Assembly: GCA_009925925.1 (NCBI GenBank)
Contig: RFQA01000006.1
Span: 1-42,871, forward strand
DNA length: 42,871 nucleotides
DNA from: Betaproteobacteria bacterium
Lineage (GTDB): Bacteria; Pseudomonadota; Gammaproteobacteria; Burkholderiales; Burkholderiaceae_C
Direction of reading: 5' to 3'
Positions 35,096 to 42,722 of this stretch are shown here, one piece after another. A program made the position numbers and the translations under genes. The notes under the pieces are model-generated. The model was not told the origin of the DNA, did not search any database, and worked only from the letters and a program-made list of their open reading frames with translations. The first letter of the stretch is position 1, and every line of letters starts with the position of its first letter.

Positions 35096-35899
35096 TCAGG
35101 AGGGCAGCTGCTGGGTCATTCCACGCATGACCATGCCCATGATCTTGACGCGGAGCGATCTTGGCGCGGTGGACAAAGCCAAGGACAGCAGTTTCGCCAG
35201 CCAGCCCGGGTGAACTACCGCTTGACGGCCCAAGGCCCTGAGCGATTCAGCCGCCACGACATCCGCATCTGCGGCGTTGGAGAGCTGCATGCGCGAGCGT
35301 ACGGCAAAACCGGTGGCTACGGGGCCGGGGGCGACGATCAATACATCGACACCACTGCCCTTCCATTCATGCCGCAACGCCTCACCCAGGGTGTGAACAT
35401 ACGCTTTGGAGGCTGCATAGTGGGCGGAGCGCGGCACGCCTTGCGTGGCCACAATGGAACTCAACAACACCAGACCGCCTTTGCCCCGTGCCCGAAGCTG
35501 ATGACCCGATCGATACGCCATGGTGGTCACTGCCGCGCAATTGACACGAAGCAGATTCATCTCAGTGGGCAGATCACCATCAAGGAAGTTGCCGGCAGTG
35601 CCGAATCCGGCGTTACACACCACCAGACCGATGTCCAGCGCCTGTATCTGCTGGTAGAGACTATCCACATCTTCGGAGCGGGACAGGTCAGCAGCAATCA
35701 CCAGACAGCGCACACCATAGGAAGCCTCCAGCGTCTTCGCCAGTGCCTGCAGAAGGTCTGCCCGTCGCGCTACGAGCACCAGATGAAGACCGGTCTTGGC
35801 CAATTCCATGGCAAAACTGCGACCAATGCCCTCAGAGGCGCCGGTCACCAGGGCATAGGGGCCATAGCGTGCTGCGAATTCTTGCTCCAGGGTAGACAT
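35096..35899 (-). CDS. SDR-family oxidoreductase (DltE/DHRS-like)
   Basis: 267 residues. Cofactor motif TGASEGIGRSFA, NAG at NAGFGTAG, Ser in LLSSIVATQG and the catalytic YAASK are intact, in contrast to the SDR at 12541. The segment GPYALVTGASEGIGRSFAME and late PGPVATGF resemble DltE-type or 17-beta-hydroxysteroid dehydrogenase-like SDRs that act on lipophilic carbonyls. The C-terminus is hydrophobic and may associate with the membrane. First gene of the SDR-TetR unit, divergent from the membrane protein at 35975. Confidence 0.92.
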   Translation of the reverse strand: MSTLEQEFAARYGPYALVTGASEGIGRSFAMELAKTGLHLVLVARRADLLQALAKTLEASYGVRCLVIAADLSRSEDVDSLYQQIQALDIGLVVCNAGFGTAGNFLDGDLPTEMNLLRVNCAAVTTMAYRSGHQLRARGKGGLVLLSSIVATQGVPRSAHYAASKAYVHTLGEALRHEWKGSGVDVLIVAPGPVATGFAVRSRMQLSNAADADVVAAESLRALGRQAVVHPGWLAKLLSLALSTAPRSLRVKIMGMVMRGMTQQLPS

Positions 35900-35913
35900 G
35901 GCGATCCTTTTGA

Positions 35914-35928
35914 GTTGACACTGTCAAC
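35914..35928. promoter_or_regulatory. Candidate TetR operator 1 (perfect)
   Basis: GTTGACACTGTCAAC is a perfect inverted repeat with 6 bp arms and a 3 bp spacer, in the divergent SDR/membrane-protein region. It contains the TTGACA hexamer proposed as the -35 of the rightward promoter. Centre 31 bp (about three helical turns) from operator 2. Confidence 0.7.
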
Positions 35929-35943
35929 ATCCTAAATAAAAAT
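35915..35943 (+). promoter_or_regulatory. Candidate promoter for the 35975 membrane-protein gene
   Basis: -35 TTGACA (35915-35920), 17 bp spacer, -10 AAAAAT (35938-35943, 4 of 6). The -35 lies in operator 1 and the start point would fall in operator 2. Confidence 0.5.
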
Positions 35944-35958
35944 GGTAGACAGCGTCAA
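35929..35958 (-). promoter_or_regulatory. Candidate promoter for the SDR-TetR unit
   Basis: -35 TTGACG (complement of 35953-35958), 18 bp spacer, -10 TAGGAT (complement of 35929-35934). The -35 lies in operator 2 and the start point would fall in operator 1. Confidence 0.45.
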
Positions 35959-35959
35959 C
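35945..35959. promoter_or_regulatory. Candidate TetR operator 2 (one mismatch)
   Basis: GTAGACAGCGTCAAC repeats the operator 1 pattern with one altered arm base. It contains the TTGACG hexamer (minus strand) proposed as the -35 of the SDR promoter, on the same face of the helix as operator 1. Confidence 0.65.
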
Positions 35960-35974
35960 TTCAAGGAAGAAAAG

Positions 35975-36769
35975 ATGTCTCTGCCGGCGATGAATGAATG
36001 GCCTTCATGGGCATACGCGCAGTGGTCTGACTGGAGCCTGCCTAGCAAAGTACTGATCGCCTATGGCAGCTTGATGGCATTGGCGCTCGCCATCACCTAC
36101 TGCATATCTCTCTATGACTCCCGAACGTTGAGAGAGGTCGGCGTCTGGATCAAGCCCATGAAATTCATGGCCGCCACTGCGGTGTTTGCATGGACCACCG
36201 TGTGGCTCACAGACCTGACCGGAGGCGCAGTGGCAAACGGGAGCGCTTTCCCCTGGATTGCGGCATTGCTCATCGTGACCTCGCTGTTCGAGGTGGCCTA
36301 CATCACCTACCAGGGCTCCCGGGGGGAGGCTTCGCACTACAACACCAGCGACCCTGTTCACGCACTGCTTTTCGGCCTCATGGGAATTGCGGCGGTGGGC
36401 CTGACAGCGTCGCAAGCATGGCTGGCTTGGGAAATCTGGAAGCTGCAGGACTCATGGACAACTCCGGTTGCCGCACTCGGTGTCGTCGTCGGGCTATTGC
36501 TCACCTTTGTGCTGGCGACAGTCAGTGGTTTTCTTTTGGGGGGTAACCAGCCACCTGCGGGGCAAGGTCTACCACTGCTTGGGTGGCATTTGCACAAAGA
36601 CATCCGGCCATCCCATTTTCTGGGCGTGCATGCCCAGCAATTCATTCCCTTGATGGGTTTGTTCGCAGAGCGATTTCTAGGTAGCTGGGCCGCCTATGGG
36701 TTCGGCGTGGGGGCAACCTTGTACGTGGTGACATGGGCACTATTGACCTGGACCGGCCTTAGCGCGTAA
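35975..36769 (+). CDS. Seven-helix membrane protein, function unknown
   Basis: 264 residues with about seven hydrophobic segments. Conserved-looking polar patches lie between helices: VWIKPMKFMAATAVFAW, GSRGEASHYNTSDPVHA and HLHKDIRPSHFLGVHAQQF, the last rich in His, which could bind metal or heme. I do not recognise the family. The start at 35975 has AAGGAAG 6 bases upstream; an earlier ATG at 35942 lies inside the proposed promoter and is unlikely. It is divergent from, and probably co-regulated with, the SDR-TetR unit, and ends in a terminator. Confidence 0.78.
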   Translation: MSLPAMNEWPSWAYAQWSDWSLPSKVLIAYGSLMALALAITYCISLYDSRTLREVGVWIKPMKFMAATAVFAWTTVWLTDLTGGAVANGSAFPWIAALLIVTSLFEVAYITYQGSRGEASHYNTSDPVHALLFGLMGIAAVGLTASQAWLAWEIWKLQDSWTTPVAALGVVVGLLLTFVLATVSGFLLGGNQPPAGQGLPLLGWHLHKDIRPSHFLGVHAQQFIPLMGLFAERFLGSWAAYGFGVGATLYVVTWALLTWTGLSA

Positions 36770-36788
36770 GCGGTCAACGCATGAAAAA

Positions 36789-36817
36789 AGCCTGCAACCC
36801 ATTCGGGCTGCAGGCTT
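36789..36817 (+). terminator. Intrinsic-type hairpin after the membrane-protein gene
   Basis: Nine-bp stem AAGCCTGCA/TGCAGGCTT, extended inward by CCC/GGG, preceded by an A-run and followed by a weakly T-rich CATCATTT. It starts 20 bases after the stop codon. Confidence 0.75.
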
Positions 36818-36881
36818 CATCATTTGGCGGGTCAGAAGGGATTGTATAAATAACTTGCTCAGTTTTTTGACCCCCTTTTTT

Positions 36882-36905
36882 TGGTGGGGTCGGGGATTCG
36901 AACTC
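36882..36905 (-). other. tRNA 3'-end-like fragment, possible attachment-site remnant
   Basis: On the minus strand the sequence reads GAGTTCGAATCCCC then GACCCCACCA, like a T-loop, T-stem 3' strand, acceptor strand and CCA. The 5' T-stem and the rest of a tRNA are absent, and the acceptor part is two bases short, so it is not a working tRNA. It lies 22 bases from the stop of the hydrolase gene and marks the point where gene content changes. Integrases commonly use tRNA 3' ends, but no integrase is seen. Confidence 0.35.
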
Positions 36906-36927
36906 ATGATCGAGCCGCATCTGGCTG

Positions 36928-37815
36928 TCACCCGTTTAGGACAGCAGCCTCAAACATTGGCCAAAGTACATCAGCCGCCTCACGTCGGAAGGCGCCTGCA
37001 TGTCCGATCCTGGCCAGGCCCCTGTCACCCGGTTTCACCACGATAAGCTTTGATGGTGCATTGGGCGTTGCGGTCAACAACTTGCGCGTGCAGTTCTCAG
37101 TCATCGCGGCGTCGTCGGTAAAGCTGAAGGCCTCGATACGAAAGCGTGCCGACTGCAGACTCGGCTGCACGAGATCTGGCTCGGCACCCCAGGCAAAGCC
37201 AGGATGCCGGCACCAGCGGGTCCACTGCCGCATGGCAGGTCCAGGCAAGTCGCCCACCATGCGCAGGGCCTTGCCCGGGAAATAGCCCAGCAAGGGCGTG
37301 AGCAACGGTGCAGCCAGGTGAAGCATCAGGGGTGCCACACGGCGCGACGGCGCTGCCCAGTCGCGCCAGTATCCCGACCCGGCCGCAACGGACACCAACA
37401 TTTCGATACGGGCCTGGGTGTGGGCATCCGTCATCACAGCGTGGTGAGCGCCCAAGCTGTGACCGATCAGGACGATTGAATCTTCATTGACCATGTCCGA
37501 CAAGGCCTGCACGGCGGCGGGAAAGTCCTGACGCGCCCAGGTCAGCATGTCGGCGTCCAAGCCCCGCAGAGACCAACGGTGTTCAGGCCCGCGCGAAGCA
37601 CCGATGCCTCTCAGATCGAAGGTCATGACAAGATGCCCGCGCTGAGCGAGCCAGGTGGCGAAGGGCGCGTAAAAGCGCTGCGGTATGCCCAGACCACCCG
37701 CGACCAGCACCGCGCGACGGTGCTGCCCCGTTGGCCGATACAGCACCCCCTGAAGATCCGTACCGTCAGCGGTCCGCAATTCGACCGGTTCGCCACCCAC
37801 GGCCTGAGGTGTCAT
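36928..37815 (-). CDS. Alpha/beta hydrolase (COG4757-like)
   Basis: 295 residues. Nucleophile elbow GHSLG with Ser120, the oxyanion region VAGGLGIPQRFY, and a C-terminal His in RIGHAGAF. The pattern of an early VAGGxG and MTFDLRGIGASR matches the predicted alpha/beta hydrolase group COG4757 with unknown substrates. The ATG overlaps the sigma factor stop (ATGA), so translation is coupled to the sigma gene, and the start was chosen for that reason although the frame is open further upstream. Last gene of the ABM-sigma-hydrolase operon. Confidence 0.85.
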   Translation of the reverse strand: MTPQAVGGEPVELRTADGTDLQGVLYRPTGQHRRAVLVAGGLGIPQRFYAPFATWLAQRGHLVMTFDLRGIGASRGPEHRWSLRGLDADMLTWARQDFPAAVQALSDMVNEDSIVLIGHSLGAHHAVMTDAHTQARIEMLVSVAAGSGYWRDWAAPSRRVAPLMLHLAAPLLTPLLGYFPGKALRMVGDLPGPAMRQWTRWCRHPGFAWGAEPDLVQPSLQSARFRIEAFSFTDDAAMTENCTRKLLTATPNAPSKLIVVKPGDRGLARIGHAGAFRREAADVLWPMFEAAVLNG

Positions 37816-38711
37816 TGGGGTTGCTCGCGCTGCATGAAACCCTCCTGTCTGAGCACGGCCAGTATGGCGGCGCGCTGCGCCTGCGGCGCCCGGTAGTCTG
37901 GATGCGCGCGCAAGATCGCTGCCGCATCGGTCAAGCGTGTGAACGAGGCGAAGTGCCGCTCGGCTTCGTCCAACTCCGGCTTGTGCAGGGCCACCACAGC
38001 GCCGCTGTCTGGTCCGCGCACCTTGGCCAAGTGACGAACAGCGGGCAGCTGTCGTTCGCAGCGGCAAGCCGCCTCGCTGTTGGCCAGACCGCAAGCCTTG
38101 CTCATGAACGCATCCAGGCGCGAACGCGCACGTGACAGCCTCTGACGGTAGGCCTCGGGGGAGATTCCTATCACCGCCGCAGCCTCGCGCGAGTCAAGGT
38201 CAAACACGGTGTCGATCACATAGGCCAGACGCTGTTCACGGTCCAGTGCCATCAGCATCGACTGCGTACAGGCCAGGGCGACTTGTCGCGCCTCGAGCTT
38301 GTCTTGCGGACTCAAGGGGCCGGGCTCGCCTCTGTCGTGAGCCAGTCTTGCGGCGAACTCCAGACCCTGCCCGAGATGTTCGGCGATTCCATCGAGCGAG
38401 ACCTCCGGTGACTCGGCCTTGCGCGTTCGAGCCGTCATCAAGTGGTTGTATGCCACACGCCATACCCAGGTCGCGAAGGCCGATTCAGCCCGGAACCCAG
38501 ACAGGTGCGTGACGACCTTGAGGAGGATTTCTTGCGTGGCATCGGCCGCGTCGTCGCGGTGGCCCAGTATGTGCACGGCCAACTTGTAGATGCCAGGCTG
38601 AATCGCCGTGATCAAGGAATCCACGGCCTCTAGGCTCCCCGCGAGTGCATCGCGCAGCGTCGCGGCATCAGGTTCGCAGATCTTCAAGATGAATTGGCCC
38701 CCTTCACCCAT
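37812..38711 (-). CDS. ECF-type RNA polymerase sigma factor with C-terminal extension
   Basis: 299 residues. Sigma-2 (about 35-95: YKLAVHILGHRDDAADATQE, FATWVWRVAYNHLM) and sigma-4 (about 145-203: ALDREQRLAYVIDTVFDLDS, REAAAVIGISPEAYRQRLSRARS) are clear. A further 96 residues contain a Cys cluster (Cys207, Cys216, Cys218 in CGLANSEAACRC), which might bind metal or regulate activity in place of an anti-sigma factor; none is encoded nearby. The ATG at 38711 overlaps the ABM gene by 28 bases. Probably autoregulated from the TGTCACA promoter before the ABM gene. Confidence 0.9.
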   Translation of the reverse strand: MGEGGQFILKICEPDAATLRDALAGSLEAVDSLITAIQPGIYKLAVHILGHRDDAADATQEILLKVVTHLSGFRAESAFATWVWRVAYNHLMTARTRKAESPEVSLDGIAEHLGQGLEFAARLAHDRGEPGPLSPQDKLEARQVALACTQSMLMALDREQRLAYVIDTVFDLDSREAAAVIGISPEAYRQRLSRARSRLDAFMSKACGLANSEAACRCERQLPAVRHLAKVRGPDSGAVVALHKPELDEAERHFASFTRLTDAAAILRAHPDYRAPQAQRAAILAVLRQEGFMQREQPQ

Positions 38712-39445
38712 GCCCCGCCCGCATCCTGGCCGGGCAGCAGGATGGGTGTGTCGAACCACTCCAAACTCGCGGGCTGACCATATTCCTTCAGCACGCGGTC
38801 GCGCCAAGCCGGCGTGAACCAGGCGTTAGCACTCGCTTCATCTTTCCAAATGTAGATGCCTCCGAATTTCCCGTCGGCGGTTGTGATGAAGTACTTGCGC
38901 AGAAGGCCGGGCACCTTCTGAAAACCGGGCACGGCTGTAGCAAAGCCTTGCGCTATCCGCTCTTTGCTGACGCCCGCCGGTACAGGGATCTCAACCATCG
39001 TGGCGACAGCGGAACTGTTGGCGTTGGCCGGCGTGCCACCGGGCGTGTTGTCCAGGGCTAGCACCACCTCGACGACCCGCACATTGGCCGCCGCCCCGCG
39101 TTCCTGTTTAACCCGCTCGAACCACTGGGGGGTGAACCAGGCTCGAGCAGCGTCAAGATCTTTCCAAAGGTAGATCCCACCGTAGTGCCCATCGGACTTT
39201 GCAAAGGAGAAGGCCTTGAAGTTCAGTCCTGCAATCGCCTGGTACTGAGGGATGGTGTCGCGCATCTTGCTCGTCACCAAGAACCGGGGGGCATACCAGG
39301 GCGTCGGAACCTTCACGATAACTGCAACGGGCGAACTCGCCGAAAAACCAACCCCAAAGGTTTGCTCAGCCATGGCTGGCATGCTGAGGGCAGACACTGC
39401 GGTTGCGACAGTGGCTGCGGCTGCGAAAGACCTGAAACCTGCCAT
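38684..39445 (-). CDS. Secreted protein with two ABM-like (dimeric alpha/beta barrel) repeats
   Basis: 253 residues. Signal peptide with cleavage after AMA (residue 26). Two similar halves follow: FKAFSFAKSDGHYGGIYLWK then AARAWFTPQWFERVKQE, and RKYFITTADGKFGGIYIWK then ANAWFTPAWRDRVLKEYG. The (G)GIYLWKD...AWFTP pattern is that of YdhR/ABM-type monooxygenase folds, here fused as a pseudo-dimer and exported. Whether it is catalytic is unknown; no cofactor is predicted. The start has AAGGAGA 7 bases upstream. First gene of the operon with the sigma factor. Confidence 0.85.
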   Translation of the reverse strand: MAGFRSFAAAATVATAVSALSMPAMAEQTFGVGFSASSPVAVIVKVPTPWYAPRFLVTSKMRDTIPQYQAIAGLNFKAFSFAKSDGHYGGIYLWKDLDAARAWFTPQWFERVKQERGAAANVRVVEVVLALDNTPGGTPANANSSAVATMVEIPVPAGVSKERIAQGFATAVPGFQKVPGLLRKYFITTADGKFGGIYIWKDEASANAWFTPAWRDRVLKEYGQPASLEWFDTPILLPGQDAGGAWVKGANSS

Positions 39446-39491
39446 AAAAGTCTCCTTTACGACGGGGCCGGTTTGGCCCATCCGAAGACTT

Positions 39492-39519
39492 AGACAAGGG
39501 ACGAAGAGGCTTTGTGACA
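39492..39519 (-). promoter_or_regulatory. ECF-type promoter before the ABM-sigma-hydrolase operon
   Basis: On the minus strand TGTCACA (39513-39519) is followed after 17 bases by GTCT (39492-39495). This resembles TGTCACA-N16-CGTC promoters known for some ECF groups such as ECF41. It is 47 bases before the ABM start codon. Autoregulation by the sigma factor is inferred. Confidence 0.55.
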
Positions 39520-39661
39520 GGTGCATGGCCCCCTTGGTTTTCGGTCACAGCATTAGCTTGGGTGCAGGCACCCGCCTTGACACCAAACTTGGCAACATCA
39601 TGGACACGTGAAATCGTCGGATGTTCTGGGTCGCCCATGAGGGGCGATTTGAGCCGTTCGT

Positions 39662-40678
39662 TCACCCAATCGACCGATCATTCAAAACCGCTGATCGAAA
39701 GTCGTTGGGCGAATGCCCTGTCGCTCGCTTGAAAGCACGCGCAAATGCGGAAGCACTTTCGTAGCCAACCGTCATCGCGATCTCACCGACACTTTCTTGC
39801 GTCTCCCTCAGCCTCTGGGCGGCTAATTGGAGACGCCACCACTGCAGATATTCACCTGGAGTCTGCCCAAGGCGCGCCTGGAAACGATTAAAAAATGCAG
39901 TTCGGGACAAGTGGGCAAGCTGTGACAGTTCCGCCAAGGTCCAGCGATGCTCAGGTCGCGTGTGCATGGCAATCAAGGCACCCGTCAATCTTTCGTCTGC
40001 AGCGGCGGCCAGCCAACCGCTGTCAGCTTGAACATCCATCAAGGCTCGATGCAAGGTCTGAATGAAAAGGATCTCGGCGGCTCGACGCAGCACAGCCGAT
40101 GACACGCCTGCGGCCTGAGATGCTTCCTGCCTGACCAGTGTGAGCATGGCCGAGATGCGATCACTGCCTGCACTGCCGTGGCGTAAAACCACCATGGCCG
40201 GGGGTGCCGATACGATAGCCTTGGCCATTGGGGCGTCGCTGATGAAACTCGCCGTCAGCAAGCGTGTCAGTGCTCCCCCACCGTCGTGGGTAAAGGTCGT
40301 CGCGATACGGTCACGCCGGTCAATCGCAGCCACCGCCTCAACCGGAACGGCTGCTCTGCCCGGACGGTCTGCGACCGCGTGAACGTTGTCACGGGGCAGC
40401 AGCACGATGTCTCCAGCACCAAGCCGAGCGTAATCTTTTTGACCGGCGAGGTGAACAACACACTCCCCCTCTAGTACCGCATGCAGCGCAGCCAGACGAT
40501 CGCCAGGGAGCTTGAACGCCCAAGGTGATCTCAGTTCGCTGATGCAAAAAGTCCAGCCCTGGAAACGCAAGGTATCCAGTACCTGTCCGATCAGCTGCGC
40601 TTTAGGTGAACGCTCGGCATCAAGTGACGTACTTTCAGGCGCACGCTGCGACGCCTTGATACCTATCCTTGAGGCCAT
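39662..40678 (-). CDS. AraC-family transcriptional regulator (cupin_6 type)
   Basis: 338 residues. N-terminal cupin sensor (WTFCISELRSPWAFKLPGD, LHAVLEGECVVHL, LGAGDIVLLPRDNVHAV) and C-terminal double helix-turn-helix (LAELSQLAHLSRTAFFNRFQ, then IAMTVGYESASAFARAFKRA and HSPNDFR). Members of this type often control neighbouring oxidoreductases. The ATG at 40678 has GGAGA 6 bases upstream, but it is only 20 bp from the start of the divergent dioxygenase, so a later start is possible. Upstream lie 216 bases without a gene, before the ABM gene. Confidence 0.9.
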   Translation of the reverse strand: MASRIGIKASQRAPESTSLDAERSPKAQLIGQVLDTLRFQGWTFCISELRSPWAFKLPGDRLAALHAVLEGECVVHLAGQKDYARLGAGDIVLLPRDNVHAVADRPGRAAVPVEAVAAIDRRDRIATTFTHDGGGALTRLLTASFISDAPMAKAIVSAPPAMVVLRHGSAGSDRISAMLTLVRQEASQAAGVSSAVLRRAAEILFIQTLHRALMDVQADSGWLAAAADERLTGALIAMHTRPEHRWTLAELSQLAHLSRTAFFNRFQARLGQTPGEYLQWWRLQLAAQRLRETQESVGEIAMTVGYESASAFARAFKRATGHSPNDFRSAVLNDRSIG

Positions 40679-40698
40679 CAAAAGTCTCCGTTAAAACC

Positions 40699-41382
40699 AT
40701 GACGCAATTTTCCCATGATGATCGCCGCAAATTCATCGGCTGGCTCGCACGGATATTCATGTTGGCGCCGCTGGTTGCGGGAGCGTCCACGAAGCTCAAG
40801 CCCACACCCGCTGTTACTGTTGGACCTTTCTACCCGCCGCAGCCGATGGGTTTGCCCTTCTTCGGGGCCAAGGCCCTGAGTCCTTTGCCCGAGGGCAACG
40901 ATTTGACGATCGGCCCCGGTGGCAAACAGAGCGAGGGGGAAAAGATCAGTTTGAGCGGCCGCGTGATGAACACTGCGGGACAAGTTCTTCCAGGAATTCG
41001 AGTCGAAATCTGGCAAGTTGACGCCCGTGGCCATTACGTCGTCGAGAAGGCGGCAGATAAGGATCCGGGTTTTGCAGGCTACGGCGTAGTCAGCACCGAC
41101 GCCGCAGGACGCTACGTATTCACCACCATTCGGCCCGAGGGTTACGCACGCTACGGCGGCTTGATCAAGCGCGCGGCTCACATTCATCTTCGGGTTTCAG
41201 GCCCGGGCCTGACGCCCTTTGCAACCGAGGTCTGGTTTGCGGGCGCCCCCGGAAATGAGCGCGACAGTTTCGTCAGCAGAATAGACGACCCGCAGCTGCG
41301 CGACCGGATGCTGGTGCGTCTCTCAAAGCTCGAAGGCGCTCACCCGAGCGGTACTTTTGATGTGGTCGTGCCAGATGCGTAG
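40699..41382 (+). CDS. Intradiol ring-cleavage dioxygenase with probable Tat signal
   Basis: 227 residues. The Fe(III) ligands can be placed as Tyr113 (ARGHYVV), Tyr149 (EGYARYGG), His161 and His163 (AAHIHLRV), as in protocatechuate 3,4-dioxygenase. The segment VTVGPFYPPQ and LSGRVMNTAGQVLPGIRVEIW is family-typical. The N-terminus DDRRKFIGWLARIFMLAPLVAG looks like a twin-arginine signal, so the enzyme is probably exported folded with its iron. Substrate may be catechol-like or hydroxyquinol-like; no beta subunit partner is present. Only 20 bp separate it from the divergent AraC start. Confidence 0.85.
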   Translation: MTQFSHDDRRKFIGWLARIFMLAPLVAGASTKLKPTPAVTVGPFYPPQPMGLPFFGAKALSPLPEGNDLTIGPGGKQSEGEKISLSGRVMNTAGQVLPGIRVEIWQVDARGHYVVEKAADKDPGFAGYGVVSTDAAGRYVFTTIRPEGYARYGGLIKRAAHIHLRVSGPGLTPFATEVWFAGAPGNERDSFVSRIDDPQLRDRMLVRLSKLEGAHPSGTFDVVVPDA

Positions 41383-41391
41383 GGAGTGAGT

Positions 41392-42042
41392 ATGAAGTTG
41401 CTTGTCTTAGGCGCGTCGGGTGCGACTGGCCAACATGTTTACAGGCTTGCACAAGAGGCCGGTTGGGGGGTGCACGCGTTTGTTCGATCCCAAGCCGCCG
41501 CATCTCGACTTGACCCTGCGCACGAACATTCGATCGGTGACCCCACGGATCCCAAGGATGTGGCTCGGGCGATGGTCGACTCAGATGCAGTGGCGGTGTG
41601 CTTGGGTATATCTCGGCGAACACGATCACCATTCGCAACACCAGTATCTCCCCTGGACCTCACCTCGCGATCCGTCGAGGCGGTCCTACAGGCGATGCAT
41701 GCGCAGAAAACTCGGCGGATTGTTTACGTCAGCGCTTTTGGTGCCAGTGAAAGCTGGTCATCCATACCGTGGTGGGGACGAGCATTTCTCGGTCTGACGC
41801 AAGTGCGCCACTCCATGGTCGACCACACACGAAGCGAAGCTCTGCTGGCTCGGTCTGGCCTCGATTGGACGGCTCTGCGTCCCATGATGCTGGAAGATGC
41901 TTCGAGTTTGGACGCCGCGCGAGAGATGAAGTCAGGAGACTCTCTGCTGAAAAAGGTCTCTAGAGAGGCACTGGCTCGTACAGTGATCCAGGCGCTCAAC
42001 GATCACTCGACCATCGGACGTTCGATCGCCCTTGTCCCATGA
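41392..42042 (+). CDS. NAD(P)-binding atypical SDR (NmrA/YwnB-like)
   Basis: 216 residues. The dinucleotide-binding start KLLVLGASGATGQHVYRLA is canonical, followed by HSIGDPTDPKDVARAMVDSDAV and VYVSAFGASES. The pattern is that of NAD(P)H-binding proteins of the atypical SDR type, which include flavin reductases and sensor proteins. The ATG at 41392 follows AGGGAG by about 7 bases and is 9 bases after the dioxygenase stop, so the two are cotranscribed; an in-frame GTG 6 bases earlier is less likely. Confidence 0.87.
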   Translation: MKLLVLGASGATGQHVYRLAQEAGWGVHAFVRSQAAASRLDPAHEHSIGDPTDPKDVARAMVDSDAVAVCLGISRRTRSPFATPVSPLDLTSRSVEAVLQAMHAQKTRRIVYVSAFGASESWSSIPWWGRAFLGLTQVRHSMVDHTRSEALLARSGLDWTALRPMMLEDASSLDAAREMKSGDSLLKKVSREALARTVIQALNDHSTIGRSIALVP

Positions 42043-42077
42043 AATACGAAACCTGAACCAGAAGGGCAGCAAGACCC

Positions 42078-42614
42078 ATGACCATCCATCGTTACCACGC
42101 GGCGCTGGTGGTGCTGCATTGGCTACTTGGTTTCATGATCCTGCTGGGACTGATCATGGGGACTTTCTCCCTGGAACGCCTGCCAAATTCTCAGCCGGAA
42201 AAGCTCGACAGCCTGAGAGGCCACATGATCAACGGCCTTGCGATCGGAGTCCTGATGATCGTTCGACTCATCGTGCGCTCACTGACGCACCAGCCCGCGC
42301 CGCCAAGCACTGGCTTTTCTTGGACAAAACGAGTGGGTCGGCGGGTCCACCTGACGCTCTATGTCCTTGTCTTCCTCATGGTCGGGAGCGGCTTGGCACT
42401 TGCCCTTGAGGCCCATCTTCCATCCATCCTGTTTAGCCAATCTGCGCAGCCTCTGCCGGGATCCTTCGACGGATTCTGGGCCCGGACGGCTCATGCCATT
42501 CTTGCAAAGCTGTTGATGGCTTCCATCCTTGTTCATGTGGTGGCCGCTCTCTGGCATCACTACATCCTTCGTGATGGGTTGCTGAAGAGAATGGGCTTCG
42601 GCTCGCGGGAATGA
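42078..42614 (+). CDS. Cytochrome b561-type membrane protein
   Basis: 178 residues, four hydrophobic segments. The pattern starts IHRYHAALVVLHWLLGFMIL (His14 in the first helix), RGHMINGLAIGV, HLTLYVLVFLMVGSG and LVHVVAALWHHYILRDG, which match YodB/CybB-type cytochrome b561 with heme-binding His in the helices. It would pass electrons between quinol and periplasmic acceptors. It begins 35 bases after the NAD(P)-binding gene and probably belongs to that operon. Confidence 0.9.
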   Translation: MTIHRYHAALVVLHWLLGFMILLGLIMGTFSLERLPNSQPEKLDSLRGHMINGLAIGVLMIVRLIVRSLTHQPAPPSTGFSWTKRVGRRVHLTLYVLVFLMVGSGLALALEAHLPSILFSQSAQPLPGSFDGFWARTAHAILAKLLMASILVHVVAALWHHYILRDGLLKRMGFGSRE

Positions 42615-42722
42615 TCGGGCTGTCAGAAATCGCAGCGAGATGCTCCGTCCCATATGGCGCTCTACATTCTTTGCATCTTGGCAGATAGATCTAAGATGTC
42701 TTGACATGCAAAAAAAGCTCTC

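Noticed and set aside
36869-36891. GACCCC/GGGGTC inverted repeat as a terminator
   Set aside because: Right arm belongs to the tRNA-like fragment and no T-tract follows the stem.
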